DNA of 64,000 nucleotides, from the NCBI RefSeq assembly GCF_025628805.1, contig NZ_JAOTBG010000001.1:90281-154280 (forward strand), given 5' to 3'. This document shows positions 55,647 to 64,000 of this stretch, in pieces (positions within the stretch are counted from its first letter, which is position 1; the number at the start of each line of letters is the position of its first letter). The notes beneath the pieces are model-generated. The model was not told the origin of the DNA. It did not search any database and saw only the letters and a program-made list of their open reading frames with translations. Both the position numbers and the translations under genes were made by a program. Source of the DNA: Anaplasma capra (GTDB lineage Bacteria; Pseudomonadota; Alphaproteobacteria; Rickettsiales; Anaplasmataceae).

Positions 55647-56276
55647 CTACCTAGACCTTGCCATGTACTTACCCTGGAACCTGCTAGGCAGGCGAACAAA
55701 CATTTGCCAGAATCCATTGGGAAGTTCGTCAGAATCCCCAAGTCTGGCGCCTGAGCTAAACAGGCGAGCAAGACTTTCCTGCCTCTCTGACATCACAAGT
55801 CTGGTCCACTTACCAATAGGCTCTGCAGTTCCAACAATTTGAGCTGCACTTTCATACCTTGATCCAACACCCTCAGCGTTATACTTCTTGGCAGATAGCA
55901 CATCCTTTTTCAGCAGCTTATCCTCTTTTTCAAGCTCATACTTTTCTTGATCTGTAAGAGTCTCGTCCATGCCGTTGTCGTCTGCGGACTTCTCCACAGG
56001 TACCTCGGGTGCCTCAAAATCGAACAGAGAAACAAGCCTAGAAATCAGGCTCCGTACAGCGGACAGCAGGGCATTGAGAGCCTTTTTTATAATTGTGCAA
56101 ACCTTAGACAGAAAGTCCCTAACCGCCAGACAAACGCGGCGCAGGAGGTTAAACAACTGTTTAAATGGCCACAAGAAAATGCTCGCTACACACCTCCTTA
56201 CTGGCCTAAAAAACAGCAACAGAGAGGAGAGCACGCCAACAGGTATGAGGACGGTTTTCAGCAGGCTCTTAATCAT
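55647..56276 (-). CDS. Small membrane protein of unknown function (209 aa)
   Basis: 209 residues from the ATG at 56276 (MIKSLLKTVLIPVG); the frame continues upstream for eight codons. An N-terminal hydrophobic segment (VLIPVGVLSSLLLFF) is followed by a long basic, amphipathic Leu/Val/Arg-rich stretch to about residue 90 that could lie on or reenter the membrane. An acidic region and a charged C-terminal half follow (DQEKYELEKEDKLLKKD). I recognise no family. It is probably co-transcribed with dnaB. Confidence 0.75.
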   Translation of the reverse strand: MIKSLLKTVLIPVGVLSSLLLFFRPVRRCVASIFLWPFKQLFNLLRRVCLAVRDFLSKVCTIIKKALNALLSAVRSLISRLVSLFDFEAPEVPVEKSADDNGMDETLTDQEKYELEKEDKLLKKDVLSAKKYNAEGVGSRYESAAQIVGTAEPIGKWTRLVMSERQESLARLFSSGARLGDSDELPNGFWQMFVRLPSRFQGKYMARSR

Positions 56277-56456
56277 AGTATTTACACCAACACACGACAA
56301 GGAAGCCGGATTCTAGCATACCATAGCGGAACCACAAAGTATCCGCCACATCTGCTGTTGCGAAGTAAGGAAGAGGGTAATCGATAGTATATGTTTCACA
56401 CCTTTACGTGTAGCTTCTCTTCACATATTCTCAGAGTCCAGTTTTACGCACAAAAT

Positions 56457-56894
56457 ATGCCAAACTTTTCTTACATGAGGCTAGCAATGCAAGAGGCGGT
56501 TCGCTCATCTGCCGAGGTTCCCGTGGGTGCCGTAGTCGTCCACGGAGACGGCACTGTTATATCTAGTAAGCATAACCTCACTATTCACGACTCAGATCCG
56601 ACAGCGCATGCAGAAATGCTCGCCATTAGAGAAGCCTGCACGTATCTTTCAACCCGTGTACTAGACAACTGCGACATGTACGTGACGCTCGAACCCTGTG
56701 TTATGTGCGCTTATGCAATATCTCTATCAAGAATCCGCAGGCTATATTTTGGCGCCTACAACGTAAAATGCGGAGGAATAGAGCACGGCGCCCGCGTATT
56801 TAGGTTTTGCAACCACATACCCGAAACCTACGGCGGCCTTTGTGAGAGGGAAAACGCAGAAATATTGAGGAGCTTTTTCCAAAAGCTACGATAG
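56457..56894 (+). CDS. tadA: tRNA-specific adenosine deaminase TadA
   Basis: 145 residues from the ATG at 56457 (MPNFSYMRLAM), the normal TadA length; the frame runs further upstream without family likeness. The zinc deaminase motif is complete: HAEMLAI (His, catalytic Glu) and EPCVMC (two Cys), with VPVGAVVV before it and YGGLCERENAEIL near the end. It converts A34 of tRNA-Arg(ACG) to inosine, and is therefore usually essential. It is convergent with fabH. Confidence 0.95.
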   Translation: MPNFSYMRLAMQEAVRSSAEVPVGAVVVHGDGTVISSKHNLTIHDSDPTAHAEMLAIREACTYLSTRVLDNCDMYVTLEPCVMCAYAISLSRIRRLYFGAYNVKCGGIEHGARVFRFCNHIPETYGGLCERENAEILRSFFQKLR

Positions 56895-56947
56895 CGCTTA
56901 TATCTCGTCGAACCAACCCTCGGTCTACTGAAATGGCAACAACTGAC

Positions 56948-57913
56948 CTACAATCTGATTAGGCTTGCACCCCACGTGAGGCCTGCACCTACTGCGGCCA
57001 GCAGCACTAGATTCCCTTTCTTGATTTTTCCTTGCTGCTTTGCCTTGTACATGGCAAGCGGTATGGAAGCGGACGAGGTATTTGCATGCTCATCTATGCT
57101 CAAAATGACCTTCTCCCTAGGAAACTTAAGCCTGTCAATCACCAAGTCAACAATACGTACATTGGCTTGGTGAGGAACAAACCAATCAATCGAGTTAATG
57201 TCCAGGGAGTGACTTTCGAGCAATGCCGCAATCGCAGAAGACAGCTTAATAACTGCGTGCTCAAACAGTACAGTACCCTTCATGCATATGCGCCCTGCCT
57301 TACCAGTGGTACCAACCCCGCCATCCGTATAGAGCACATCACCAAGCATGCCATCAGAGTGGAGCTCTGTGCACACAACTCCGGCTTCAGACCCAACAGT
57401 AACATCCCGTCCTTTCAATACAAATGCCCCAGCACCATCACCAAACAGCACACATGTAGACCTGTCAGTCCAATCAATCACCTTGGACATGGCTTCAGAG
57501 CCTATTATCAAAACAGTATCCGCCTGCCCAGACTTTATCATGCTATCCACAACCGACAGAGCATACAAAAAACCCGAACAGGCAGCATTAATATCAAAAG
57601 CAGCCGCGTTCTTGCAGCCTAGCCCCCCCTGCACCATTGTGGCACAGCTTGGCATTGTCTTATCCGGAGTTGAGGTCGCAACAACTATGAGATCTATTTC
57701 TTCCGTTGGTATTCCCGAATCATCCAGGGCAATCTTAGCGGCCTTTATTGCCATACCAGATACGGTATCCCCGTCCATAATGTGCCTGCGTTTTATGCCG
57801 GTTCTCCTGAAAATCCACTCATCCGTCGTGTCGACTATGAGAGATAGATCGTCATTTGTGACAATCTTCTCAGGCAAAAAGGCCCCCACGCCACAGAAAA
57901 CTGACTCCCTCAT
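56948..57913 (-). CDS. fabH: 3-oxoacyl-[acyl-carrier-protein] synthase III (FabH)
   Basis: 321 residues from the ATG at 57913, which overlaps the plsX stop in TGATG. The catalytic triad is visible: Cys in NAACSGFLYAL, His in VPHQANVRI, Asn in EHANTSSASIP. GAGAFVLKG and the C-terminal GAGLTWGASLIRL are family features. FabH starts fatty acid chains by condensing acetyl-CoA with malonyl-ACP. It is the last gene of rpmF-plsX-fabH. The frame is open well upstream but only inside plsX, so that part is not coding here. Confidence 0.97.
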   Translation of the reverse strand: MRESVFCGVGAFLPEKIVTNDDLSLIVDTTDEWIFRRTGIKRRHIMDGDTVSGMAIKAAKIALDDSGIPTEEIDLIVVATSTPDKTMPSCATMVQGGLGCKNAAAFDINAACSGFLYALSVVDSMIKSGQADTVLIIGSEAMSKVIDWTDRSTCVLFGDGAGAFVLKGRDVTVGSEAGVVCTELHSDGMLGDVLYTDGGVGTTGKAGRICMKGTVLFEHAVIKLSSAIAALLESHSLDINSIDWFVPHQANVRIVDLVIDRLKFPREKVILSIDEHANTSSASIPLAMYKAKQQGKIKKGNLVLLAAVGAGLTWGASLIRL

Positions 57914-58950
57914 CAATGTCCGCTTGCTTCCGAAGCGATCTTCGCCATGATCCCCTGGTCTACTGCGTACGCAGCTGCCTTTATGGCGTAAGCAAAGGCC
58001 ACAGCATCGGCAGAACCGTGGCTCTTGACCACAATACCGTTTAGGCCCAACAGCATAGCGCCATTGCGTGATCTTGTGTCGACAGCGCTTCCATAAACTC
58101 GCCTTTTGAATCCCGAACCTAAAACACGCATGGCAGCCCTTCCCCAAAAAGAGGAGCGGACCATTTCCCTGAGAATGTGCAGCGTCAGATCGGCAATTGC
58201 CTCGCAAGTTTTCAACATTATGTTGCCAGAAAAACCATCTGTAACCACAACATCCACCGTCCCCTCAAATGCTTCTTTTGCCTCAATATATCCGCAGAAG
58301 TTAATGCTCGGCCTTGCGTCACGCATCAATGCGAACGCCTCCCGCACAAGACAGGTCCCCTTTATCTCCTCAGCCCCTATATTAAGCAATCCAACCTTGG
58401 GATCTGCGATACCCAGCACAGAGCTCGCAAGCGCCCTACCCATAACTGCAAATTGAAACAGCGCGTCTGGTGAGCATTCAGCATTGGCCCCCAGATCTAG
58501 CACAACAAAATCGTTCTTCTTAGAAGGAAAGATAGCAGCAATAGCGGGACGGTCCACCCCCTGCAGCACACCCAGAAGGTACCTAGATATCGCCATAAGA
58601 GCGCCGGTATTCCCTGCAGAAACCGCGGAGGTCACCACACCCTTCTTTATATCCTCTATAGCACACCACATACTTGACTTTTTACGGTGCCTAAGCGCGA
58701 AAGACGGCCTGTCATCAGCAGACACCGCATCCGGAACATCGATAAAAACGCTGTGCTTCTCAACCAGCTTATATTCACCAAGCACTGGCAGCACCGCACT
58801 CTCTTTACCGTATATACTCAGGTGCAAATCACACTCACACGGGATCACACCGGAAAGGACCAAATCCGCCCCTTTGATGACGGCCTCTGGGCCGGAATCA
58901 CCACCCATAGCGTCAAGTGCGATTGATATGCAGTTGCCACCGCGCGTCAC
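57913..58950 (-). CDS. plsX: Phosphate acyltransferase PlsX
   Basis: 345 residues from a GTG at 58950, five nt after the rpmF stop. PlsX motifs: [18 protein letters not shown] at the start, [31 protein letters not shown], and [20 protein letters not shown] near the end. It makes acyl-phosphate from acyl-ACP for phospholipid synthesis at the membrane. It is coupled to fabH by a TGATG overlap. Confidence 0.97.
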   Translation of the reverse strand: MTRGGNCISIALDAMGGDSGPEAVIKGADLVLSGVIPCECDLHLSIYGKESAVLPVLGEYKLVEKHSVFIDVPDAVSADDRPSFALRHRKKSSMWCAIEDIKKGVVTSAVSAGNTGALMAISRYLLGVLQGVDRPAIAAIFPSKKNDFVVLDLGANAECSPDALFQFAVMGRALASSVLGIADPKVGLLNIGAEEIKGTCLVREAFALMRDARPSINFCGYIEAKEAFEGTVDVVVTDGFSGNIMLKTCEAIADLTLHILREMVRSSFWGRAAMRVLGSGFKRRVYGSAVDTRSRNGAMLLGLNGIVVKSHGSADAVAFAYAIKAAAYAVDQGIMAKIASEASGH

Positions 58951-58955
58951 GATTA

Positions 58956-59132
58956 CTAGCCTCTAGCCTTGGCTACTTGCCTCCCATTGTAGTACCCCCC
59001 CAGACACACGTGGTGAGACAGTTTGTACTCCCCAGTGGTCGGGTCAACCACAACATTAGCGGCAGACAGCCTTAAATGTGAACGGTGCATATTTCGACGC
59101 GACTTTGATTTTTTTCTCTTTGGCACAGCCAT
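58956..59132 (-). CDS. rpmF: 50S ribosomal protein L32
   Basis: 58 residues starting [19 protein letters not shown], the standard L32 N-terminus. The start ATG at 59132 has GAGGG eight bases upstream; the frame continues upstream across the promoter and is not coding there. The cysteine pairs of zinc-binding L32 are not complete (one Cys remains), as in many proteobacteria. It heads the rpmF-plsX-fabH operon, a common bacterial arrangement. Confidence 0.97.
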   Translation of the reverse strand: MAVPKRKKSKSRRNMHRSHLRLSAANVVVDPTTGEYKLSHHVCLGGYYNGRQVAKARG

Positions 59133-59159
59133 GGCATAGCCCTCGTTTACCCGGGCTGG

Positions 59160-59188
59160 ATTATCGCTCAGAAAATCGATATTGGCAA
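59160..59188 (-). promoter_or_regulatory. Candidate sigma-70 promoter for rpmF-plsX-fabH
   Basis: On the minus strand TTGCCA (59188-59183) and GATAAT (59165-59160) are spaced by 17 bp, each 5 of 6 to consensus, one of the best pairs in the window. The transcript would start about 21 nt before the rpmF ATG. Confidence 0.6.
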
Positions 59189-59317
59189 CAGTATTATTGA
59201 ACAGGGCGCAGACTCTAAAATGTGGTACCACTGCACACCATGCACCAAGGCTATCTTGAAGCATGTGCAGTGAAGTACGGCAAATTTTTAGTGCGAAATA
59301 CTGGTGAATGACCTACC

Positions 59318-60559
59318 ATGGCACTTCCCATATACGTGTACAAAAAATTGTATAAAAATTTCAGTTTCCAAGTCCTACTAGAACACAATAAGGCCAGGGT
59401 CAGCGTAATCAGTACTCCTCACGGTGTGTTGTACACTCCTGCTTTCATCTTCTGCGCGACAAAGGCTTCTGTAAAGTCACTGGATATAAGAACGGTCAGG
59501 GAGTGTGGTACTCAGATAGTACTGTCCAACACCTATCATCTCATGTTACAGCCAGGAGCAGAAACGGTGGCCTCATTGGGCGGACTACACGGCATGCTCG
59601 GCTGGAGCGGACCCATGTTGACTGACTCTGGGGGGTACCAGATATTCAGCTTGAGCTACGGCTCAGTATCAGAAGAACTGAAGGGCAGGCGGCGACGTAC
59701 CAATCCTTCACTAATTGAAATAGATGAAGACGGAGCAACTTTCAGGTCATACATCGATGGAAAAGTGCTTCGTCTCACCCCAGAAAAATCGATGCAAATC
59801 CAGCGCATGTTGGGAGCCGATTTTGTTGTGGTATTAGACGAATGCACACCTTTTTACACTAGTTACGAATACACGGCAAAATCAATGCATATGAGCAATA
59901 GATGGGCACTGCAGTCATTGCAGGAATTTCAAAAAACCGCAGATGGGAGCCAAGCGTTATATTGCGTAACACAGGGTGGAGTATATAGTGATCTCAGAAA
60001 AGTTAGCTGTGAATTCGTCAACAATCTCCCATTCTTTGGCAATGCAATTGGTGGGTCACTTGGAGCACATAAACAACAGATGTACGATACTGTTTCTCTA
60101 ACTACGAGTCTGCTGAGTAGAAATAGGCCAGTGCATCTTCTCGGAATTGGCAACATATGCGACATTTTCCATGGAGTTATCAGTGGGGTTGACACGTTTG
60201 ACTGTGTATACCCAACTAGGATAGCCAGACACGGGGCTGCTCTAGTAAAACCCGAAAATAGAACTACACCTGGCAAAGAATACATAAATCTACGCAACTC
60301 AGAGTTCAGGCACTCCCTGGATCCCATAGAGGGGAACTGCGGCTGCTACACCTGCAAGCACCATTCTAGAGGCTACCTACACCATTTGCTGAAGGCCAAA
60401 GAGCTACTGGCGCATACCCTACTCACAACACACAACGTATATTTTATGAATAACCTGATGCAGCTCATAAGAAGGGCAATAGCTGGAGGAACTCTCGAGC
60501 AAGAATATGCACACTGGACCAATACCTGTAGAACATCAGACGCGAGTCCCGCTCCATAG
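59318..60559 (+). CDS. tgt: Queuine tRNA-ribosyltransferase (TGT)
   Basis: 413 residues from the ATG at 59318; TGT usually has about 375, so about 20 extra residues lie at the N-terminus (KLYKNFSFQVL) and a little at the C-terminus. Catalytic features: LTDSGGYQIFSL with the Asp base, DECTPF, the substrate pocket GGSLGAHK, and the catalytic Asp in DCVYPTRIARHGAAL. The zinc site is CGCYTCKHHSRGYLHHL. It exchanges the wobble guanine of GUN tRNAs for a queuosine precursor. It is divergent from rpmF. Confidence 0.96.
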   Translation: MALPIYVYKKLYKNFSFQVLLEHNKARVSVISTPHGVLYTPAFIFCATKASVKSLDIRTVRECGTQIVLSNTYHLMLQPGAETVASLGGLHGMLGWSGPMLTDSGGYQIFSLSYGSVSEELKGRRRRTNPSLIEIDEDGATFRSYIDGKVLRLTPEKSMQIQRMLGADFVVVLDECTPFYTSYEYTAKSMHMSNRWALQSLQEFQKTADGSQALYCVTQGGVYSDLRKVSCEFVNNLPFFGNAIGGSLGAHKQQMYDTVSLTTSLLSRNRPVHLLGIGNICDIFHGVISGVDTFDCVYPTRIARHGAALVKPENRTTPGKEYINLRNSEFRHSLDPIEGNCGCYTCKHHSRGYLHHLLKAKELLAHTLLTTHNVYFMNNLMQLIRRAIAGGTLEQEYAHWTNTCRTSDASPAP

Positions 60560-60583
60560 CCTAAATGCATAAAACCCAGACGT

Positions 60584-60630
60584 GGTGCGTTGTAGTCAGA
60601 CCCAAGGAAGGGACAAGGCAAGCACGCACC
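60584..60630. repeat. Interrupted hairpin in the tgt-pstB convergent region
   Basis: GGTGCGT (60584-60590) and ACGCACC (60624-60630) are perfect 7-bp complements; CCC and GGG near the centre can extend the stem across internal loops. It lies just after tgt and may help to end transcription, but no T-tract follows. It lacks the conserved SRP RNA tetraloop region. Confidence 0.35.
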
Positions 60631-60734
60631 CGAAACGATCAGGAAAAAGCCCTACATCGCGGGCGCAGCCAGGCACACTGATATAAACAGAGGGGTTGCC
60701 TGACGGAACAGTACAAGCGCTATGGAAGATCTAC

Positions 60735-61493
60735 CTATAGGTGATCAGCCAGATATCTTTTCGCCTCCTCAGACTTCGGTGCTTTCAAAACCTCTCTAGT
60801 TGTGTTGTATTCAACTATCCTACCATCACAGAAAAACGCAACCTTGTCCGAAACCTTGCGCACCTGCTTCACAGAGTGGGTCACCAGCACTATGGTGAAG
60901 TTCTTTTTCAATTCTTTGATCAAATTCTCCACGACACCCGTAGCCACAGGATCAAGCGCAGAACACGGTTCGTCCATTAGTAGTATCGTGGGCCTAACAG
61001 CAATGGCCCTAGCTATGCACAAGCGCTGCTGTTGACCCCCAGAGAGCTTACATGCGCTGTCCTTAAGTCTTCCCCCTAATTCATCCCACAGGCCCACGCT
61101 CCTCAAGCTTTCCTCCACGATACTATCAAGACGCTTTCTGTTTCTGGCCAGTCCGTGTAGTTTGGATCCATAAGCTATGTTATCGTATATGGATTTGGGA
61201 AATGGGTTCGGCTTCTGAAACACCATACCAACTCTAGTCCTCAGTAGCACAACGTTGGTACCGGGAGAGTATACATCCATCCCGTCAATATCAATCTTGC
61301 CATCCACTCTGCAATCCGGCACAAAGTCATTCATCCGGTTAAAGCACCGCAAAAACGTAGATTTGCCGCATCCAGATGGCCCTATTAATGCAGTGACCTC
61401 CCTTCTATGCACATCTAGGTTGATATCAAACAAAATCTGTTTCTTTCCATACCACAGATTTAGGCCTTCCACTGCAGCATGCACTTTCGACAC
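60735..61493 (-). CDS. pstB: Phosphate ABC transporter ATP-binding protein PstB
   Basis: 252 residues from a GTG at 61493, five nt after the dapB stop. ABC ATPase motifs: Walker A GPSGCGKST, Q-loop FQKPNPFP, signature LSGGQQQRLCIARAI, Walker B ILLMDEPCSALDP, and the H-loop VTHS. The FQKPNPFPKSIYDN block is specific for PstB. It energises phosphate import with PstA (11157-12404) and PstC. Its neighbour dapB is unrelated, so the pst genes are dispersed. Confidence 0.97.
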   Translation of the reverse strand: MSKVHAAVEGLNLWYGKKQILFDINLDVHRREVTALIGPSGCGKSTFLRCFNRMNDFVPDCRVDGKIDIDGMDVYSPGTNVVLLRTRVGMVFQKPNPFPKSIYDNIAYGSKLHGLARNRKRLDSIVEESLRSVGLWDELGGRLKDSACKLSGGQQQRLCIARAIAVRPTILLMDEPCSALDPVATGVVENLIKELKKNFTIVLVTHSVKQVRKVSDKVAFFCDGRIVEYNTTREVLKAPKSEEAKRYLADHL

Positions 61494-61498
61494 TGGAA

Positions 61499-62296
61499 CT
61501 ACGCCCTTAATACATCCAACATGGTATACACCCCCGCCGGCTTACCGACCAGCCAGCACGCTGCCTTAATGGCGCCGCGCACAAAAATCCCCCGATCAAT
61601 CGCCCGATGCTTCAATTCTATGATATCACCATCACCCAGAAACATAACTGCATGATCGCCGACCACTTCTCCTCCCCTAGCAACAGAAAACCCTACAGCA
61701 CTGTCTCGCCGTCCATGACTTTCCAAACCAAAGGCGTGCTGATGTGGCTCAAATTCCACTTCCATACCCCTTGCTGCAGCCTTACCTAGCATTAGGGCTG
61801 TTCCAGAGGGCGCGTCCTTTTTCGATCTGTGATGCAATTCCTGAATCTCCACATCATAGCCACGGAGGCTGGCCGCAGCAGTTTCAGCCAGCTTCAGCAG
61901 CAACGCAATTCCAAAACTCATGTTACACGACCACAAAAACGGAAACCCTTTGGCATGCCCGCAAACCCCTCCTTCGTCTATTCCTGTAGTCCCGCTTACA
62001 AGCGGAACACACTTCTTGGAGGCAATGCTCACACACTCGAGCATACACTCAGGGCTACTAAAATCAATAACAACATCAGAGAAATCAAAAAGAAATTCTT
62101 TGGAATCCGTAATCTTAGCGCCATGGCCGCAACCAAAGACCTCCCCCATATCTGCACCGACAAGGTCACTCCCCTTCCTAACGACGCCACCGCTGAGTTC
62201 AACACCATCGGTTCTTGCTACTTCTTGCACAAGTAGGCGACCCATCCTTCCCAAGCAACCAACTATACCGATTTTCACCACAGAGACCTTAGGCAC
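61499..62296 (-). CDS. dapB: 4-hydroxy-tetrahydrodipicolinate reductase
   Basis: 265 residues from a GTG at 62296; GTG codons at 62281 and 62278 (after AAGG) are good alternatives and would give VKIGIVG at the start. The nucleotide motif is GIVGCLGRMGRLL, and the catalytic block is ELHHRSKKDAPSGTALMLG. It makes tetrahydrodipicolinate on the route to diaminopimelate and lysine. Its presence fits Anaplasma, which keeps DAP and some peptidoglycan-related genes. pstB follows at 5 nt. Confidence 0.95.
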   Translation of the reverse strand: MPKVSVVKIGIVGCLGRMGRLLVQEVARTDGVELSGGVVRKGSDLVGADMGEVFGCGHGAKITDSKEFLFDFSDVVIDFSSPECMLECVSIASKKCVPLVSGTTGIDEGGVCGHAKGFPFLWSCNMSFGIALLLKLAETAAASLRGYDVEIQELHHRSKKDAPSGTALMLGKAAARGMEVEFEPHQHAFGLESHGRRDSAVGFSVARGGEVVGDHAVMFLGDGDIIELKHRAIDRGIFVRGAIKAACWLVGKPAGVYTMLDVLRA

Positions 62297-62338
62297 ATTT
62301 AGACCGTCTTTTCATCGTCAAAGACTTCAAATAATCAA

Positions 62339-62367
62339 ATTGTAGCTGCGCAATGCGGCCGGAACAA
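62339..62367 (-). promoter_or_regulatory. Candidate promoter for dapB-pstB
   Basis: On the minus strand TTGTTC (62367-62362) and TACAAT (62344-62339) are spaced by 17 bp; the -10 matches 5 of 6 bases, the -35 only 3. Confidence 0.35.
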
Positions 62368-62436
62368 TTGACGTACTCGACCCTCATATGCAATATCTGC
62401 ATTACGTACACTACTTAAATACCCGAACCATACAAC

Positions 62437-62922
62437 TTAGCGATTCAATGCGCAATACTCGCCTCGGTAGTAAAGCAGAGGCCCCTCATCAGTAAGAGCC
62501 TTACAGTCCAGCACTTCGCCAACTACAATCTTATGATCTCCACCATCGTACAAATGATGCATGGCACAGTGCAAGTAGGTTATAGCACCTCCTATGACAG
62601 GCATGCCGTCTACCGTCACAAAATCGTGGTTTTCCCAGTGGTGTCGGCTTCTATTGGCAAAATCCGCAGAAATATCTGCCTGGCTTTCGCCCAAAATATT
62701 CACTATGAACCTTGCGCACGAGCTAAACGCACCGAATCTAGAGGAAGACTTCTCAATGGAAAACAGCACCAGAGGCGGATTCAAGGAAACAGAGTTGAAC
62801 GAACTCACCGTAACCCCATGCATCACACCATGACAATCAACAGTGGTGACCACAGTCACACCGGTGGCGAATCTACCCATACAAGATTTAAAGAGCTCCG
62901 GAGAAACACCGCTCAGCCGCAT
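62437..62922 (-). CDS. Flavin reductase-like domain protein
   Basis: 161 residues from the ATG at 62922. The flavin reductase-like (HpaC/RutF type) FMN-binding fold is visible: FKSCMGRFATGVTVVTT near the start, GVTVSSFNSVSLNPPLVLFSI, and the late GGDHKIVVGEV and LLYYRGEY. Such proteins bind FMN and often reduce flavins for a partner mono-oxygenase; no partner is adjacent. It lies 15 nt after ubiA on the same strand, so a link to ubiquinone synthesis or respiration is possible but unproved. Confidence 0.9.
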   Translation of the reverse strand: MRLSGVSPELFKSCMGRFATGVTVVTTVDCHGVMHGVTVSSFNSVSLNPPLVLFSIEKSSSRFGAFSSCARFIVNILGESQADISADFANRSRHHWENHDFVTVDGMPVIGGAITYLHCAMHHLYDGGDHKIVVGEVLDCKALTDEGPLLYYRGEYCALNR

Positions 62923-62937
62923 TTGAACCTGGAAAAC

Positions 62938-63834
62938 CTACAAAAATCTGACACCCATTTTACCCAGGAAGGCACCCAGGAAAAGCAGAAGTCCCACGTA
63001 TATGTTTACTTTGAACATATACATGCATCTACTCGGGCTGTCAAAATCTGACTTACTATACTGATAATAAAATACGCCGGCAATTCCCAGCATGCACAAG
63101 TAATATGCGGCACCCAACGAGGATACTACCCCAGCACACATCCACATGGTAATAGTAAGCACATACATCTTCTTTAAAAATGCCGCTGTGCCGCTGTTGC
63201 CAAGTTCGAGTGCCGCGCTACCTACACCCAAAATCGCATCACCCCGCTTATCTTGGTGTGCGTATATGGTGTCATAAGCAGCGGTCCAAAACACGCACCC
63301 TATATACAGGAGCACAGACCCCAAAACTAGCTTGTTTGCCGCCATAGCGGATCCTATCAACACTCCACAATTGAAGACAAGACCACAAGCAAACTGCGGA
63401 TATGAGAAATATCTTTTAGCAAGAGGGTATAGCACTATACCGACCGCAAAAAAGGTGCTGAGGTAAAAAGTTAGAGCATTGGTAAGGAGTAGAATACCCA
63501 GGGCAATCCCAACAAGCAGCAACAACACTTTCAGCGCCTGGGGAACGGTTAGGCTACCAGAAGCCAGCGGCCTGTTTTTTGTCCTTTCTACCTTTGCATC
63601 TATTTTTCTATCGAATATGTCATTTATGACGCCCCCAGCGGACCTTACAACAAACGCCCCAACCGTGCTGAGCACAAAAAGCCACAAGGTTCTTGGCACG
63701 CTGTTAGAAGCGAGCGATATGCTGGCGAGAGTTGGAAAGGCAGCAAGCAAAGATATCTCTGCACTGTGCAGTCTCATTAACAAAAAATACGGAATGCAGC
63801 GTTTAACCACGGTTTTGGCTTTGCTTGATAACAT
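62938..63834 (-). CDS. ubiA: 4-hydroxybenzoate polyprenyltransferase
   Basis: 298 residues from the ATG at 63834, with GGAG upstream. A multi-spanning membrane protein with both UbiA Asp motifs: NDIFDRKIDAKVERTKNRPL near residue 70, and YAHQDKRGDAI near residue 190. It attaches the polyprenyl tail to 4-hydroxybenzoate in the ubiquinone pathway, in the inner membrane. The flavin reductase gene follows at 15 nt. Confidence 0.96.
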   Translation of the reverse strand: MLSSKAKTVVKRCIPYFLLMRLHSAEISLLAAFPTLASISLASNSVPRTLWLFVLSTVGAFVVRSAGGVINDIFDRKIDAKVERTKNRPLASGSLTVPQALKVLLLLVGIALGILLLTNALTFYLSTFFAVGIVLYPLAKRYFSYPQFACGLVFNCGVLIGSAMAANKLVLGSVLLYIGCVFWTAAYDTIYAHQDKRGDAILGVGSAALELGNSGTAAFLKKMYVLTITMWMCAGVVSSLGAAYYLCMLGIAGVFYYQYSKSDFDSPSRCMYMFKVNIYVGLLLFLGAFLGKMGVRFL

Positions 63835-63940
63835 CGGTTACTCCACCACACAAATCGGACTCCTTGGTCATCTACTACATAACTCTTAACCATTCAAGCA
63901 CAGATTAACCATCGGCACATAAGCCCAGTATTGGCATGGT

Positions 63941-64000
63941 TCACTCATCCCAATCGAAGTCATGGGACCTGAAATCATTACCAGCATCTCCCTTTAGTGG
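63941..64000 (-). CDS. 3' end of an unidentified gene (partial)
   Basis: The frame is open from the right edge to a TGA at 63943-63941, giving 19 residues that end FRSHDFDWDE. The acidic, aromatic end and the position upstream of ubiA on the same strand make a true gene end plausible. The piece is too short to identify. Confidence 0.35.
   Translation of the reverse strand, partial: PLKGDAGNDFRSHDFDWDE

Noticed and set aside
57914..58207. Extension of the fabH frame into plsX
   Set aside because: It lies entirely inside plsX in another frame; the TGATG overlap and family length place the fabH start at 57913.
60584..60630. SRP (4.5S) RNA
   Set aside because: The hairpin has internal loops as in SRP RNA, but the conserved GGAAG...AGCAG apical region is absent.
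1..64000. CRISPR arrays, insertion sequences, prophage, rRNA genes, surface-protein (msp2/msp3) pseudogenes
   Set aside because: No regularly spaced repeats, transposase, integrase, rRNA or Msp2/Msp3-like sequence was seen anywhere in the window.

Overview
The window reads as chromosomal DNA of an obligate intracellular alphaproteobacterium of the family Anaplasmataceae, most likely a member of the Anaplasma marginale / centrale / ovis group. The reasons are the sodB-virB3-virB4-virB6-virB6-virB6 type IV secretion cluster, single-copy housekeeping genes scattered without the usual operon partners, an OmpA/Pal lipoprotein close to Anaplasma OmpA, alphaproteobacterial gene types (RNase E with a long S1-domain insert, propionyl-CoA carboxylase, a fused Mrp antiporter subunit), and a base composition that looks near-balanced rather than AT-rich. 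The species call is inference: the OmpA sequence differs at several positions from what I remember of A. marginale, so a sister species is plausible. Coding density is high. I see no insertion sequences, prophage, CRISPR array or rRNA, and no clearly broken gene.

Layout. 1-10.7 kb (minus strand): type IV secretion operon led by iron superoxide dismutase, then VirB3, VirB4 and three very large VirB6-type proteins; the last runs off the left edge. 11.1-13.6 kb: phosphate permease PstA, tRNA-Arg(CCG), lipoyl synthase. 13.8-19.6 kb: two large lineage-restricted proteins of unknown function. 19.7-32.1 kb: propionyl-CoA carboxylase alpha subunit, a pseudouridine synthase, L28, PriA, a secreted class I amidotransferase-like protein, HemD, aminopeptidase P, a membrane-anchored retropepsin-like protease, a PolB-type exonuclease and Era. 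32.2-44.0 kb: Ffh, an MrpD-like antiporter subunit, a RatA/COQ10-type protein, DnaK, RNase E/G, the Mrp subunits C, B, G and F, and transketolase. 44.0-51.0 kb: an M32 carboxypeptidase homologue that has lost its zinc site, OmpA, a structured non-coding region, PurA, RuvX, the class I ribonucleotide reductase alpha subunit and tRNA-Glu(UUC). 51.1-64 kb: farnesyl diphosphate synthase coupled to a membrane-anchored protein with two FKBP-like domains, ThiO, DnaB, a small membrane protein, TadA, the rpmF-plsX-fabH operon, Tgt, PstB, DapB, a flavin reductase and UbiA.

How it fits together. Much of the window is core metabolism and information processing: cofactors (lipoate, haem, thiamine, ubiquinone), lipid and isoprenoid synthesis, dNTP and AMP supply, translation (L28, L32, TadA, Tgt, RluD, SRP), and replication restart. 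The host-facing parts are the secretion operon, OmpA, the envelope proteases and antiporter, and perhaps the unknown proteins at 13.8-19.6 kb. Several promoter-like hexamer pairs with 16-17 bp spacing sit just upstream of sodB, lipA, rluD, rpmB, purA, tRNA-Glu and rpmF. An operator-like pair of boxes lies upstream of nrdA.

Start codons were chosen from ribosome-binding sites, gene spacing and family length; GTG and TTG starts are common here and several remain uncertain.
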